DNA of 64,000 nucleotides from Stappia sp. (GCF_040110915.1 NZ_CP157793.1:3595001-3659000), one strand, 5' to 3'; counted from the first letter of the stretch, positions 46,851 to 55,659 are shown. Numbers and translations: made by a program. Notes: generated by a model from the letters alone, not told the origin.

Positions 46851-47372
46851 ATGAGTCTCGGCCTGACTGCCCTGCGCCCCGCGCGCAACGACGATGCCGA
46901 CGCACTCGCCGCCATTCACGAAGCGGCGTGGCGCACGACCTATCGCGGCATCATAGACGGGGTGGAACTGGAGCGGATGATCTCGCGGCGCGGGCCGAAA
47001 TGGTGGCGCACCGCCCTTTCGCGCGGCGTGCGCATCCAGATCCTGTCGGTCTCCGGGCAACCTGCGGGCTATGCCACCTTCGGGCGCTCGCGCATGCGCG
47101 AACTGCCCTTCGAGGGCGAGATCTACGAGCTCTACATCCGGCCCGACCATCAGGGGCTCGGCTTCGGCACGGAGCTCTTTCACGCCACCCGCAGCGCGCT
47201 TGCCCGCCTGCATCTCGACGGACTCGCGATCCGCGTGCTCTCCGACAATACCGACGCGCTGCGCTTCTACCGCCAGCGCGGCGGGCAGCCGCTGATGACG
47301 AGCCGCGAACGCGTCGCCAAGACCACGCTCGACATGACGGTCTTCGGCTGGTTTCCCGACAATCCCGACTGA
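46851..47372 (+). CDS. GNAT family N-acetyltransferase
   Basis: This is a 173-residue acetyltransferase. The acetyl-CoA-binding core is EIYELYIRPDHQGLGFGTEL (about residues 90-110), followed by the DNTDALRFYRQRGGQ motif; the start LRPARNDDADALAAIHEAAW is typical of RimI-like GNATs. The substrate is unknown. No SD precedes ATG 46851. Instead TATCCT (46839-46844) sits 6 bases before the ATG, so the mRNA may be leaderless. It is convergent with the oxidoreductase gene. Confidence 0.9.
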   Translation: MSLGLTALRPARNDDADALAAIHEAAWRTTYRGIIDGVELERMISRRGPKWWRTALSRGVRIQILSVSGQPAGYATFGRSRMRELPFEGEIYELYIRPDHQGLGFGTELFHATRSALARLHLDGLAIRVLSDNTDALRFYRQRGGQPLMTSRERVAKTTLDMTVFGWFPDNPD

Positions 47373-47397
47373 CGCCCCGCCCGACGGAGCACGCCCG

Positions 47398-47976
47398 TCA
47401 GAGCGCGGCCCCTCGAGCGCGCGCCGCCTCGATCCAGCCCTTGCGCTGATCGGGATTGGACTCATGCACCGAGGAAAACGTCTTGAAGCGCACCGGACGG
47501 AAGCCGCAGAAACCGAGGATCTGGGTCTTCATCGCCCGATAGCCGCCGGCCCGCAGCGCGAGATGCAGATACCACGCGGGTGTGTCGGCGGTCACCAGCA
47601 CGTCCGCCGAGCGCCCGGTGAGCAGCTTGGTCGGGAAATGCTTGCCCTTCTCATAGGCGAAGGCGAAGCCGGGCAGCAGCGCGCGGTCGAACAGACCCTT
47701 CAGCTTGGCCGGCACGCCGCCCCACCACAGCGGATGCACCAGCGCCAGATGCTCGCACCAGGCGAGATGCTCCTGAACGGCCTCCAGACAGGGCTCGAGC
47801 GGCTTTTTCGTGCCGTAACCCTCTTCCATGTCGATGTCGAACGCCATCTCGGCGAGGCGCAGCACCCGCACCTCGTGGCCGCGCGCCTCGGCACCCGCCA
47901 CATAGGCCTCGACGAGGGCCCCGCACAATGTGTCGCGACCGGGATGGCCGTCGAGAACGAAAACGCGTCTGGACAT
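47398..47976 (-). CDS. NAD(P)H-dependent quinone oxidoreductase (flavodoxin-like fold)
   Basis: This 192-residue flavoprotein belongs to the NQO/MdaB/KefF superfamily. FVLDGHPGRDTLCGALVEAY binds the FMN or FAD phosphate, HPLWWGGVPAKLKGLFDR is the family signature, and the Trp/Tyr-rich YLHLALRAGG is near the active site. Enzymes of this group reduce quinones by two electrons, avoiding radical formation. ATG 47976 follows the strong SD AGGAGG. It is divergent from a TetR gene, with a palindromic operator overlapping its likely -35, so it is the probable regulated target. Confidence 0.93.
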   Translation of the reverse strand: MSRRVFVLDGHPGRDTLCGALVEAYVAGAEARGHEVRVLRLAEMAFDIDMEEGYGTKKPLEPCLEAVQEHLAWCEHLALVHPLWWGGVPAKLKGLFDRALLPGFAFAYEKGKHFPTKLLTGRSADVLVTADTPAWYLHLALRAGGYRAMKTQILGFCGFRPVRFKTFSSVHESNPDQRKGWIEAARARGAAL

Positions 47977-48005
47977 TGCGCCCCTCCTGCGTAGATATGA
48001 TTGAA

Positions 48006-48050
48006 TGACCGCGGTCAAAAAATCAGTGCCGCATATTTTGACCGTGGTCA
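48006..48050. promoter_or_regulatory. Twin palindromic operators between the oxidoreductase and TetR genes
   Basis: TGACCGCGGTCA (48006-48017, perfect 12-bp palindrome) and TGACCGTGGTCA (48039-48050, one central mismatch) are 33 bp apart centre to centre, about three helical turns on the same DNA face. On the minus strand the TTGACC at the edge of the first overlaps a -35, with TATCTA 15 bases later. A TetR dimer on each site would repress both genes. Confidence 0.8.
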
Positions 48051-48128
48051 ATTATTAATTGCCGCGAGGGCACACCGGGTCACGCAGGGACCCCCGGGTT
48101 GCCCCGAGGCACTTGAATTGGAGACCGC

Positions 48129-48809
48129 ATGGCCGGACGGCCCCAGAAGCGCACCGAACAGACACGAACCGCCATCCTCGCGGCTGCCCGCGCCGCCTTC
48201 GACGCCGAGGGCTTCGACGGAACCAGCGTCGAGGCCATCGCGGCCCGGGCGGGGGTGGCGAAGGCCACCGTCTTCGCCCATTTCGCGGACAAGGCGAGCC
48301 TGCTGATCGCGGTGCGGATCGATGCCCTGCACGCGCAGATGGCGGCCATGCGCGCGGCCGTCGCCGCCGGTCCGCCGGTCGACGGCGGTCCCGACCGGGA
48401 TGCGATGCGGGCGCACGCCTTCCTCTTCGCACTGTTCCGCCCATGGCTTGCGCTCTACCGGACGGACCCGGAGTTCACCCGGTTGTTCCTCAGTCAGGCG
48501 ACGCTCAAGGACGGGCCCTGGACGCGGCAGTTCCTGGAGATCTGCGGCGCGATGGAGGCGGACACGCAGGCCGCCTTCGCGCGGCTGCAGGCGGAGCGAC
48601 TGATCCCGCCCGATCCCGATCCCGCGCTTCTCGCGCAGGGCGTGCTCGCCTTTTTCTACCATATGCTGGTTGGACAGACGGTCGGCGCCTGCGAGGACCC
48701 CGAGACCCAGGACGCCTTCTTCGCCGACCTGCTCGCCGTCTGGCTGCGCGGGGTTTGCACGCCCCCGCCCCTCCCCGGCGGCGATGCGGCACCGCCAGCC
48801 GCCCGCTAG
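48129..48809 (+). CDS. TetR/AcrR family transcriptional regulator
   Basis: This is a 226-residue repressor. The N-terminal helix-turn-helix (about 10-58) reads TRTAILAAARAAFDAEGFDG and VEAIAARAGVAKATVFAHF, with the classical KATVFAHF recognition helix. The C-terminal ligand domain (about 70-205) is helical, of the TetR_C_7/AefR-like kind. ATG 48129 follows GGAG. Twin palindromes in the shared spacer are its likely operators, controlling itself and the quinone oxidoreductase; the inducer may be a quinone or an electrophile. Confidence 0.93.
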   Translation: MAGRPQKRTEQTRTAILAAARAAFDAEGFDGTSVEAIAARAGVAKATVFAHFADKASLLIAVRIDALHAQMAAMRAAVAAGPPVDGGPDRDAMRAHAFLFALFRPWLALYRTDPEFTRLFLSQATLKDGPWTRQFLEICGAMEADTQAAFARLQAERLIPPDPDPALLAQGVLAFFYHMLVGQTVGACEDPETQDAFFADLLAVWLRGVCTPPPLPGGDAAPPAAR

Positions 48810-48837
48810 GATCGCGGGGCGCGCATCGCCCCGGGCG

Positions 48838-49239
48838 TCACTGCTTGCCGAAAAACCAGCCGATCGCCGGGCCGACGAGCAAGGCCATATAGGTGGCATA
48901 ACTGCTCATGACGGACATCCGGACGTCCAGGGCGGTCGGATCGCTTTCGGCCCAGAACGTGCTCGCGAGCACGACGATCATCAGGGCATTGAAGGCCAAC
49001 GAGGTTCCGATCGCGATCCGCGAGGCGGTCGGTGGCGCTTCGGTTGCCGCATTCTTCTCCGCGAACCAGAAGCCGACGATCATCGCCACGATGGGCAGAT
49101 AGATGGACATCAGACGTTCGAGAAAGGGCGGAATGTCCGCAAACAGGATGATGTCGCGCGCCGCGAACACCAGCAGAAGGGCACAGCATATCCCCGCGCC
49201 TGCCAGCCAGATGAGCGAGAGCCAGGAACGGTAGGCCAT
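48838..49239 (-). CDS. Small membrane protein of unknown function
   Basis: This is a 133-residue protein with about four hydrophobic helices (about 5-27, 43-62, 75-95 and 108-128) connected by short loops. I do not recognise the family. FWFAEKNAA after helix 2 and the C-terminal PAIGWFFGKQ are the only striking sequences. The SD is AGAGGCAAG. It follows the exported-protein gene by 11 bp, so the two probably form an operon and may work together at the membrane. Confidence 0.75.
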   Translation of the reverse strand: MAYRSWLSLIWLAGAGICCALLLVFAARDIILFADIPPFLERLMSIYLPIVAMIVGFWFAEKNAATEAPPTASRIAIGTSLAFNALMIVVLASTFWAESDPTALDVRMSVMSSYATYMALLVGPAIGWFFGKQ

Positions 49240-49250
49240 GCGGCTTGCCT

Positions 49251-50069
49251 CTAGATGCAGGTGTCGGGATAGGTCAGGCTGACGGTGCGAGCGGGCACCT
49301 CGTCCAGCGTCTTGCGCAGGCCGGCGCTGATTTCATCGACCAGCACCTTGGTGTTGAAGTCCTGATTGGCGTAGTCGTGCCAGGGGCCCGCCGAGCCACG
49401 GTGCTGCACGTTCATCGCCAGATACACGACGATCCGCGCGCCGAGCCGGATCGGCATCCGGTCCATCCGGCAGGCGTTGAAACGGATCGCCTCATACGCG
49501 ACCGTTCGCGGCGCGGTGTCGTAGCACCCGTGCAGTTGCACGCGGTAGCGCCGGTTCGGCCGCAGCGTCACCCCCAGGTCGTCGGCGTCCACCCCGAGGT
49601 CGTCCAGCAATCGGGCATTCAGCGGCACGAAGTCGGTCCAGAAGACGTGTCGGGTGGCATCCTCGGGCGGGGCGTCGCCGCACCGGCGCAAGGGATCCTC
49701 GACCTCGAACGCATCGGGCCTGACCGAGAAGCCGGCATCCTGAAACGTGGAAATCAACCGCGCCTCGAAGTCGCCGGCGCTGTAGATGTCGTAGCGATAG
49801 GGCACGCCGACCGACGCACACCAGCCGCCCGGGCACCCCCGGTCGAGCCACTCGAGGACACGGCCGGACTTTTCCACGGAGAAACCGCTTCCCGGCGCGG
49901 CATCTCTCGCGGGCGAGGGGTCTGTCCGGGGTGACGTCCGGCTCCCGGCCGGCGCTGCCGCCTCGGCCGCGGTGTGTGCCTCCGGCCCGGCGAGCGCTCC
50001 GCCTCCGACGCCCGCCAGCGCGACGGTCGCGATGAGGAGCGCCCCCAGACCACATCGACGCCCCGACAT
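49251..50069 (-). CDS. Exported protein of unknown function
   Basis: This is a 272-residue protein with a signal peptide (about 1-27, ALA|GP) and then a low-complexity Ala/Pro/Ser/Asp linker to about residue 60. The folded part has six cysteines (RGCPGGWCAS, RRCGDAP, HGCYD, FNACRMD and the next-to-last residue), so disulfides are likely. IYSAGDFEARLISTFQDAGF and LVDEISAGLRKTLDEVP are helical. No family is recognised. It lies 11 bp upstream of a small membrane-protein gene on the same strand. Confidence 0.75.
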   Translation of the reverse strand: MSGRRCGLGALLIATVALAGVGGGALAGPEAHTAAEAAAPAGSRTSPRTDPSPARDAAPGSGFSVEKSGRVLEWLDRGCPGGWCASVGVPYRYDIYSAGDFEARLISTFQDAGFSVRPDAFEVEDPLRRCGDAPPEDATRHVFWTDFVPLNARLLDDLGVDADDLGVTLRPNRRYRVQLHGCYDTAPRTVAYEAIRFNACRMDRMPIRLGARIVVYLAMNVQHRGSAGPWHDYANQDFNTKVLVDEISAGLRKTLDEVPARTVSLTYPDTCI

Positions 50070-50223
50070 CCCGCTTGCGCCTCCCGCAAAACAGCCTGTG
50101 CGACAGCTTCGCCAGCCTGCAACCAGACGCCGATCCTAGACCAGGGCGCGGGGGGACGGAAGCGCCCATCGTCGCGCTCCTATCGTCGCCCGTCGCCCCG
50201 GTGCCACCGGCGGCCCGCCACGC

Positions 50224-50253
50224 AAAACGCCCCGCCGGTTGCCCGGCGGGGCG
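50224..50253 (-). terminator. Rho-independent terminator of mcd
   Basis: The 11-bp stem CGCCCCGCCGG (50228-50238) / CCGGCGGGGCG (50243-50253) with a 4-nt loop is flanked by AAAA (50224-50227), giving a T-tract on the minus strand. It lies about 60 bp past the mcd stop. Confidence 0.85.
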
Positions 50254-50311
50254 GTCTGGCATCTGCCGGTTCCGTCCGTGCCGGCCGGGCGAACCCCGGC
50301 CGGGGCGTCGA

Positions 50312-51997
50312 TCAGCCGCGTTCGTCGAGAATGCGCCGCGCGATCACCTGCGCCTGGATTTCCGCCGCGCCCTCGAAGATGTTGAGGATGCGCGCGTCGC
50401 ACAGGACCCGCGAGATCGCATATTCCAGCGCGAAGCCGTTGCCGCCGTGGATCTGCAGGGCGTTGTCGGCCGCTGCCCAGGCAACCCTTGCGCCGAGCAG
50501 CTTGGCCATGCCCGCTTCCACGTCGCAGCGCCGGCCCGAATCCTTCTCCCAGGCGGAGAAATAGGTGAGCTGACGCGCCGCCATCAGGTCCGCCTGCATC
50601 AGCGCGAGCTTGTCCGACACGCGCGGGAAGGCGATCAGCGGCTTGCCGAATTGCACGCGCTCCTGCGCGTAACGCAGGCCGAGGTCGATCGCCGCCTGCG
50701 CGACGCCGAGCGCGCGGGCCGCCGTCTGGATGCGCGCGCCCTCGAAGGTCTGCATGAGCTGCTTGAAGCCCTGCCCCTCGACCTGGCCGAGCAGGTTTGC
50801 ATGCGGCACCTCGAACCCGTCGAAGGCGATCTCGTATTCCTTCATGCCGCGATAGCCGAGCACCTCGATCTCGCCGCCGGACATGCCCGGCGCCGGAAAG
50901 GGATCGGCGTCCGTGCCGCGCGGCTTTTCCGCCAGGAACATCGACAGGCCCTTGTAGCCCGGCTCGTCCGGATTGGTGCGGGCAAGCAGCGTCATCACGT
51001 CGGCGCGCACCGGATGGGTGATCCAGGTCTTGTTGCCGTAGATCTTCCAGGTGTCGCCCTCACGCACGGCGCGGGTCTTGAGCGAGGCGAGATCGGAGCC
51101 GGTGTTCGGCTCGGTGAAGACCGCCGTCGGCAGCACCTCGCCCGAGGCGATCTTCGGCAGCCATTTGGCCTTCTGGTCGTCCGTGCCGCCGCACAGGATC
51201 AGCTCCGCCGCGATCTCCGAGCGCGTGCCGAGCGAGCCGACCCCGATATAGGCGCGCGACAGCTCCTCGGAGACGACGCACATGGACTCCTTGCCGAGCC
51301 CCAGACCGCCGAATTCCTCCGGGATCGTCAGGCCGAACACGCCGAGCTCCGCCATGGTCGCGATGACTTCCAGCGGGATATAGTCGTTTTTCAGGTGCCA
51401 CTCATGCGCATGCGGCACCACCGCATCGGCGGCGAAGCGGCGCATCTCGTCGCGCACCTGCTCGTAGGTCTCGTCGAGCCCGGTGGTGCCGAAAACCGAC
51501 GCCCCCTCCTGCTGCTGCATCAGCGCGGCGAGACGCGCGCGGATCTCCGGCGTGTTGCCGGTGGCGATCAGCGCCTCGATCTCCGGCACCAGGAACTCCG
51601 ATGCCTCGCGCGGCGACAGGCCGAGATCGGCAAGCCGCAGAACCTCGTTCTGGTTCATCGGCAAGCCGCCGAAGATCTGCGCCAGATATTCGGCGAACGC
51701 CAGGCGCACGGTCAGTTCCTCGGTCTCGCCGAAGCTGCCGGCCTCGCGCAGGCGCGTCGTGTAACCTTCGAGCTGCCGGAGCGCCTCGACATAGGTCGCG
51801 AGCCACGCGAGCCCGTGCGTGGCGCGCTGCTCCGCCTCCATCCTGGCCGACGAGATCCGTCCGCCGTCGAGAACCCGGGCGCGCACCCGCCCGGCGGCCG
51901 CGTCGAGCAGCCGGTCGAGCGCGGCGACGCTGGCCGTCAGATGGGAATCCAGCGGAGCCTCCGCCGTGTCGTGACCGATTTCGCTAGCAAGCGACAT
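50312..51997 (-). CDS. mcd: (2S)-methylsuccinyl-CoA dehydrogenase (ethylmalonyl-CoA pathway)
   Basis: This is a 561-residue flavoprotein of the acyl-CoA dehydrogenase family with the roughly 170-residue N-terminal extension that distinguishes Mcd from ordinary acyl-CoA dehydrogenases (about 380 residues). Mcd oxidises methylsuccinyl-CoA to mesaconyl-CoA, allowing growth on acetate and other C2 compounds without isocitrate lyase. The core (from about 175) has FGLTIPEEFGGLGLG, PTAVFTEPNTGSDLASLKT, YAQERVQFGKPL and QIHGGNGFALEY. ATG 51997 follows AGAGGA. A palindrome overlaps the likely promoter. No other pathway gene (ccr, ecm) is in the window. Confidence 0.88.
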   Translation of the reverse strand: MSLASEIGHDTAEAPLDSHLTASVAALDRLLDAAAGRVRARVLDGGRISSARMEAEQRATHGLAWLATYVEALRQLEGYTTRLREAGSFGETEELTVRLAFAEYLAQIFGGLPMNQNEVLRLADLGLSPREASEFLVPEIEALIATGNTPEIRARLAALMQQQEGASVFGTTGLDETYEQVRDEMRRFAADAVVPHAHEWHLKNDYIPLEVIATMAELGVFGLTIPEEFGGLGLGKESMCVVSEELSRAYIGVGSLGTRSEIAAELILCGGTDDQKAKWLPKIASGEVLPTAVFTEPNTGSDLASLKTRAVREGDTWKIYGNKTWITHPVRADVMTLLARTNPDEPGYKGLSMFLAEKPRGTDADPFPAPGMSGGEIEVLGYRGMKEYEIAFDGFEVPHANLLGQVEGQGFKQLMQTFEGARIQTAARALGVAQAAIDLGLRYAQERVQFGKPLIAFPRVSDKLALMQADLMAARQLTYFSAWEKDSGRRCDVEAGMAKLLGARVAWAAADNALQIHGGNGFALEYAISRVLCDARILNIFEGAAEIQAQVIARRILDERG

Positions 51998-52134
51998 GCA
52001 TCCTCTCCGTTCTTGTGCGGATCCGCGCCGGTGTGGTCCTCGCGCACGCATCCAATCCACCCGCCCCGCTCTCTCGCCGAACCCGCGCTCAACATGGCTC
52101 CGCGGACCGAACGGGCAGGCGACTCCCGTTTGTT

Positions 52135-52153
52135 ATGGTGCACTGCACACCAT
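52135..52153 (-). promoter_or_regulatory. Palindromic operator candidate in the mcd promoter
   Basis: ATGGTG-CACTGCA-CACCAT is an inverted repeat with GTGCA-C-TGCAC inside it. On the minus strand a TTGCTT, 16-base spacer, TATGGT promoter would place the -10 within the palindrome, a repressor-like layout. TGC/GCA-centred dyads of this kind resemble sites of the PHB regulator PhaR (AniA); this link is inference. The remaining spacer 51998-52289 holds no gene. Confidence 0.4.
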
Positions 52154-52289
52154 ATCGCGCGCGCTTCGCGAAGCAATCCTTCTTTTGCCGCATCAATCGG
52201 GAAATTTTGTTGCCGTCAACGGCCCCGGCGCAGGCTTCATGCCGCATCGCGGCTTGACCGGCGGCGTCGCGTGCCGCATCAGCACCACC

Positions 52290-53135
52290 ATGGCCCGCCG
52301 ATCTCTTTTCTCCCGCGCGATCTCCGTGGTCGCCGACACGCTCGCCCACATGAGCCGGGACGACGGCTTCGTGCTGGCAAGTCACGTGGCGCTGTCCTCG
52401 CTGCTGGCGCTGTTTCCCTTTCTGATCTTCATCGCCGCGCTGACGGGCTTTCTCGGCATGGAGAACGTGGCGGACCGCATCGCCGCGATGCTGTTCGACG
52501 CCTGGCCGGACGATGTCGCCGGGCCGATCGCGCGCGAGATCCGCGTCGTGCTCACCGAGCCGCGCGGGGATGCGCTGACCTTCGGTCTTCTCGTCGCCCT
52601 TTGGTTCGCCTCCAACGGCGTCGAGGCGCTCAGGATCGCGCTCAACCGCGCCTACGGCGTGGAGGAGATCCGCAACTATCTGTGGCTGCGCGCCCAGGCG
52701 CTCGGCTGGGTGCTGGTCGGCGCGGTGCTGCTGATCGCCTTCGCGGTGCTGATCGTCTTCGCCCCGCTGGTCTGGAGGGCGGTCACGGCTTACGCGCCCG
52801 TGCTGGAGGAGTTCACCGCGCGCCTCAATCTGTCGCGCTACCTGATCGCCACCCTGCTCACCAGCGGCGGCCTGCTCGCCGCCCATGCCTTTCTGCCGGC
52901 CGGCCGGCGACGCCTGTCGGAAATCCTGCCCGGCGTCGTCGCCACCCTGGCGCTGTGGCTCGTGTCGGGCGCCGCCTTCGGCGCCTATCTCGCCGGCTTC
53001 GCGAGCTACGTCTCGACCTATGCAGGCCTCGCCGGCGCGATGACCGCGCTGGTGTTTCTCTATCTGCTCGCGCTCGGCTTCGTCTTCGGCGGCGAGTTCA
53101 ACGCCGCCCTGCGCCGGGATCGCGCCTCCGGGTGA
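52290..53135 (+). CDS. YihY/BrkB family inner-membrane protein
   Basis: This is a 281-residue membrane protein with about six helices (about 30-55, 90-115, 130-160, 175-200, 210-235 and 240-270). The family motif SHVALSSLLALFPFLIFIAAL is near the start, with WFASNGVEALRIALNRAYG in the middle and LYLLALGFVFGGEFNAAL at the end. The function of YihY proteins is not settled; the old RNase BN name was a misassignment. The start is ATG 52290; ATG 52239 in the same frame is possible and neither has a good SD. It is convergent with the EamA gene (24-bp gap). Confidence 0.9.
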   Translation: MARRSLFSRAISVVADTLAHMSRDDGFVLASHVALSSLLALFPFLIFIAALTGFLGMENVADRIAAMLFDAWPDDVAGPIAREIRVVLTEPRGDALTFGLLVALWFASNGVEALRIALNRAYGVEEIRNYLWLRAQALGWVLVGAVLLIAFAVLIVFAPLVWRAVTAYAPVLEEFTARLNLSRYLIATLLTSGGLLAAHAFLPAGRRRLSEILPGVVATLALWLVSGAAFGAYLAGFASYVSTYAGLAGAMTALVFLYLLALGFVFGGEFNAALRRDRASG

Positions 53136-53159
53136 GGCCCGCGTGCAAGACGGCCAGCC

Positions 53160-54053
53160 TCACGCCGGCGTGCGCCGCGTGCCGATGCGCCGCTCGCGGA
53201 TCAGCAGAAGCGCCCCGACCACCAGCGCGCTGCCGACGATCTGGATCGGCGACAGGGTCTCGCCGAACAGGAAATAGCTCTCGACCGCCGCCGCCACCGG
53301 GACCAGATAGAACAGGCTCGCGACCCGCGCGGCACTTCCCCGGCGGATCAGCACCATCAGCAGCAGGATCGCCCCGATCGACAGCACCAGCACCAGCCAC
53401 GTCATGGCGATGACGAGGTCGCGCGCCCACACGATCTCCCAGCTTTCCCAGAAGGTGAGCGGGACCACCACCAGCAGCGCCCCGATGTATTGCAGCGCCG
53501 TGCCGGCCAGCAGGTCGATGCCGCCGGCGAACCGCTTCTGATAGACGGTGCCGATGGCCATGCCGGCGACCGCCAGCAGGCACACCCCGGCGGTGACCGC
53601 CGTCAAACCCGAGGCATCCACGCCGATGCGGGGCGCGACGACGAGCGCGAGACCGACCCCGCCCACGGCAAGCCCCGCCCAGTGGCGCGGGCTCACGCGC
53701 TCGCCGAGGATGGGCCCGGCGAGCAGCGCCGTCAGCAAGGGTTGCAGCCCGAGCACCAGCGCCGCGATGCCCGCCGGCATGCCGCGATCGATGGCGAAGA
53801 AGATGCCGCCGAGATAGACGCCGTGAATGAGCGCGCCGGCCACCAGACAATGCCCGATGGCGGACGCCTCGCGCGGCCAGCGCGCGCCGGTAACGAGCAA
53901 CAGCAGCCACAGCAGCGGCAGCACCAGCGCAAAGCGGATCGTCAGGAAGACGAAGGGCTCGATGTAGGGAGAGCCCAGTTTCGAGCCGATGAAGCCGGTC
54001 GACCAAAGCAAGACAAAGATGCCCGGCGCGAACCGGTCGAGAAAGGTCAGCAC
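53160..54053 (-). CDS. EamA/DMT family transporter
   Basis: This is a 297-residue drug/metabolite transporter with ten predicted helices in two EamA repeats (about 8-140 and 150-285). WSTGFIGSKLGSPYIEPFVFLTIRF is the usual first-repeat start, and GERVSPRHWAGLAVGGVGLAL and FGETLSPIQIVGSALVVGALLL close each repeat. The substrate is unknown. GTG 54053 fits the family N-terminus, although its SD is weak and the open frame extends far upstream antisense to the reductase gene. It ends with a basic tail. Confidence 0.9.
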   Translation of the reverse strand: MLTFLDRFAPGIFVLLWSTGFIGSKLGSPYIEPFVFLTIRFALVLPLLWLLLLVTGARWPREASAIGHCLVAGALIHGVYLGGIFFAIDRGMPAGIAALVLGLQPLLTALLAGPILGERVSPRHWAGLAVGGVGLALVVAPRIGVDASGLTAVTAGVCLLAVAGMAIGTVYQKRFAGGIDLLAGTALQYIGALLVVVPLTFWESWEIVWARDLVIAMTWLVLVLSIGAILLLMVLIRRGSAARVASLFYLVPVAAAVESYFLFGETLSPIQIVGSALVVGALLLIRERRIGTRRTPA

Positions 54054-54317
54054 GTGGTAATCCAGTTCTGCAAAACGATCCCGGTGACCGGGTGACGGAG
54101 GTGAATGTCGAACAGGCGGGCGCGGCGGGCTCCCTTGCGGGCAGGCCGTGCAACCATACGCGCATCCGCGTGTCGCCGCATCCCCCGTAACGTGGGCGCG
54201 GCCGGCGCGGCGCCGTGCAACCGTCCGCCGATGCGCGCGGGCGGAGGCACTTGGCGGATGTCGGGAGACCATGCTACCTCGCGTTGGCCGCGCGCGGCCA
54301 GCCAAAGGGGAGTTGTC

Positions 54318-55592
54318 ATGCAGGATCAGGGCAATCGGAACACAGGCGGACACGGTGACGGCGCATCGCCCGCGCAAGGGCCGGATGCATCGCACGCGGA
54401 CGCCGGGCGGCCCGGCGCGATCGTCATCGTCGGCGCCGGACAGGCGGGCGCGCAGGTCGCGCAGTCGTTGCGCGCCGGCGGCTATGACGGTCCGCTCGTT
54501 CTCCTGGGCGAGGAGCCGCATCCTCCCTACCAGCGCCCGCCGCTTTCCAAGAAGCATCTCGCCGGCGAGGTCGAGACCGAGGGGCTGCACCTGAAACCCG
54601 CCGCCTTCTACGCGCAGAACCGCATCGACTGCCGCTTCGGTGTCCGCGTGCGCGAGATCGACCGCGCGGCCGGCGCCGTCGTCCTGGAGACCGGCGCGCG
54701 CATCGCCTATGCGACGCTGGTGCTCGCCACCGGAACGCGCCCGCGCGCCCTGCCGCTCCCCGGCGCGGAACTCCCCGGCGTGGTGACGCTGCGCACCATC
54801 GCCGACGTCGAGGCGATCCGCGCCCGTCTTCGCGCCGCGAACCGCATCGCCATCGTCGGCGGCGGCTACATCGGGCTTGAGGTGGCGGCGGTCGCCCGCG
54901 CGATGGGGCACAAGGTCACCGTGATCGAGGCGCAGGACCGGGTGATGAAACGGGTCGTCTCGCCCGCGGTCTCGGCCTTTTTCGCCGGCCTGCATCGCGA
55001 TCACGAGGTCGACCTGCGCTTCGACACCGGGATCAGCGGTTTCCTTGGCAAGGAGGCCCTGACCGGCGTGGCGCTGGCCGATGGCAGCGAACTCGCCTGC
55101 GATCTCGCGCTGGTCGCCATCGGGGCTCAGCCCAACGACGACCTGGCCGCCGCCTGCGGTCTGGAGGTCGACGACGGCATTCTGGTCGACGGCAGCGGGC
55201 GCACCAGCGATCCGGCCATCTTCGCCGCCGGCGACTGCACCCGGTTCCTGTCCGCCCGCTACGGCCGCTCGATCCGGCTGGAAAGCGTGCAGAACGCCAT
55301 CGATCAGGCCAAGGCCGTCGCGGCCGCGATCCTCGGCGCCGACGAGGACTACGATCCCGTCCCCTGGTTCTGGTCGGACCAATATGCGGTGAAGCTCCAG
55401 ATCGCCGGCCTGTCGGACGGCCACGACACCGCGACCACCGTGGGCGATCCGGAAAGCGGCAGCTTCTATGTCGCCTATCTGCGCGAGGGGCGGCTGATCG
55501 CCGTCGACAGCATCAACCATCCCCGCTCGCACATGATGGCGCGCCGCGCCATCGGCAAGCCCTTCGCGGAGGGGCTGCTGCCGCCCGCCTGA
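54318..55592 (+). CDS. FAD-dependent ferredoxin/rubredoxin reductase-like oxidoreductase
   Basis: This 424-residue pyridine-nucleotide-disulfide-fold enzyme belongs to the putidaredoxin/rhodocoxin reductase type. A 33-residue Gly/Asp/His-rich tail precedes the FAD motif IVGAGQAGAQVAQSL. PPYQRPPLSKKHLAGE is the family hallmark, IVGGGYIGLEVAAVA binds NAD(P)H, and FAAGDC contacts FAD. There is no redox CxxC. The partner ferredoxin or P450 is not in the window. ATG 54318 follows the strong SD GGGGAG. Convergent with the metallopeptidase gene. Confidence 0.92.
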   Translation: MQDQGNRNTGGHGDGASPAQGPDASHADAGRPGAIVIVGAGQAGAQVAQSLRAGGYDGPLVLLGEEPHPPYQRPPLSKKHLAGEVETEGLHLKPAAFYAQNRIDCRFGVRVREIDRAAGAVVLETGARIAYATLVLATGTRPRALPLPGAELPGVVTLRTIADVEAIRARLRAANRIAIVGGGYIGLEVAAVARAMGHKVTVIEAQDRVMKRVVSPAVSAFFAGLHRDHEVDLRFDTGISGFLGKEALTGVALADGSELACDLALVAIGAQPNDDLAAACGLEVDDGILVDGSGRTSDPAIFAAGDCTRFLSARYGRSIRLESVQNAIDQAKAVAAAILGADEDYDPVPWFWSDQYAVKLQIAGLSDGHDTATTVGDPESGSFYVAYLREGRLIAVDSINHPRSHMMARRAIGKPFAEGLLPPA

Positions 55593-55659
55593 TCCCGCCC
55601 CCTTGCCCTGCATGAGCTCCGTCTACTTCGCGGCGGCGCGCGGCCGGACGTCCCAAGTG

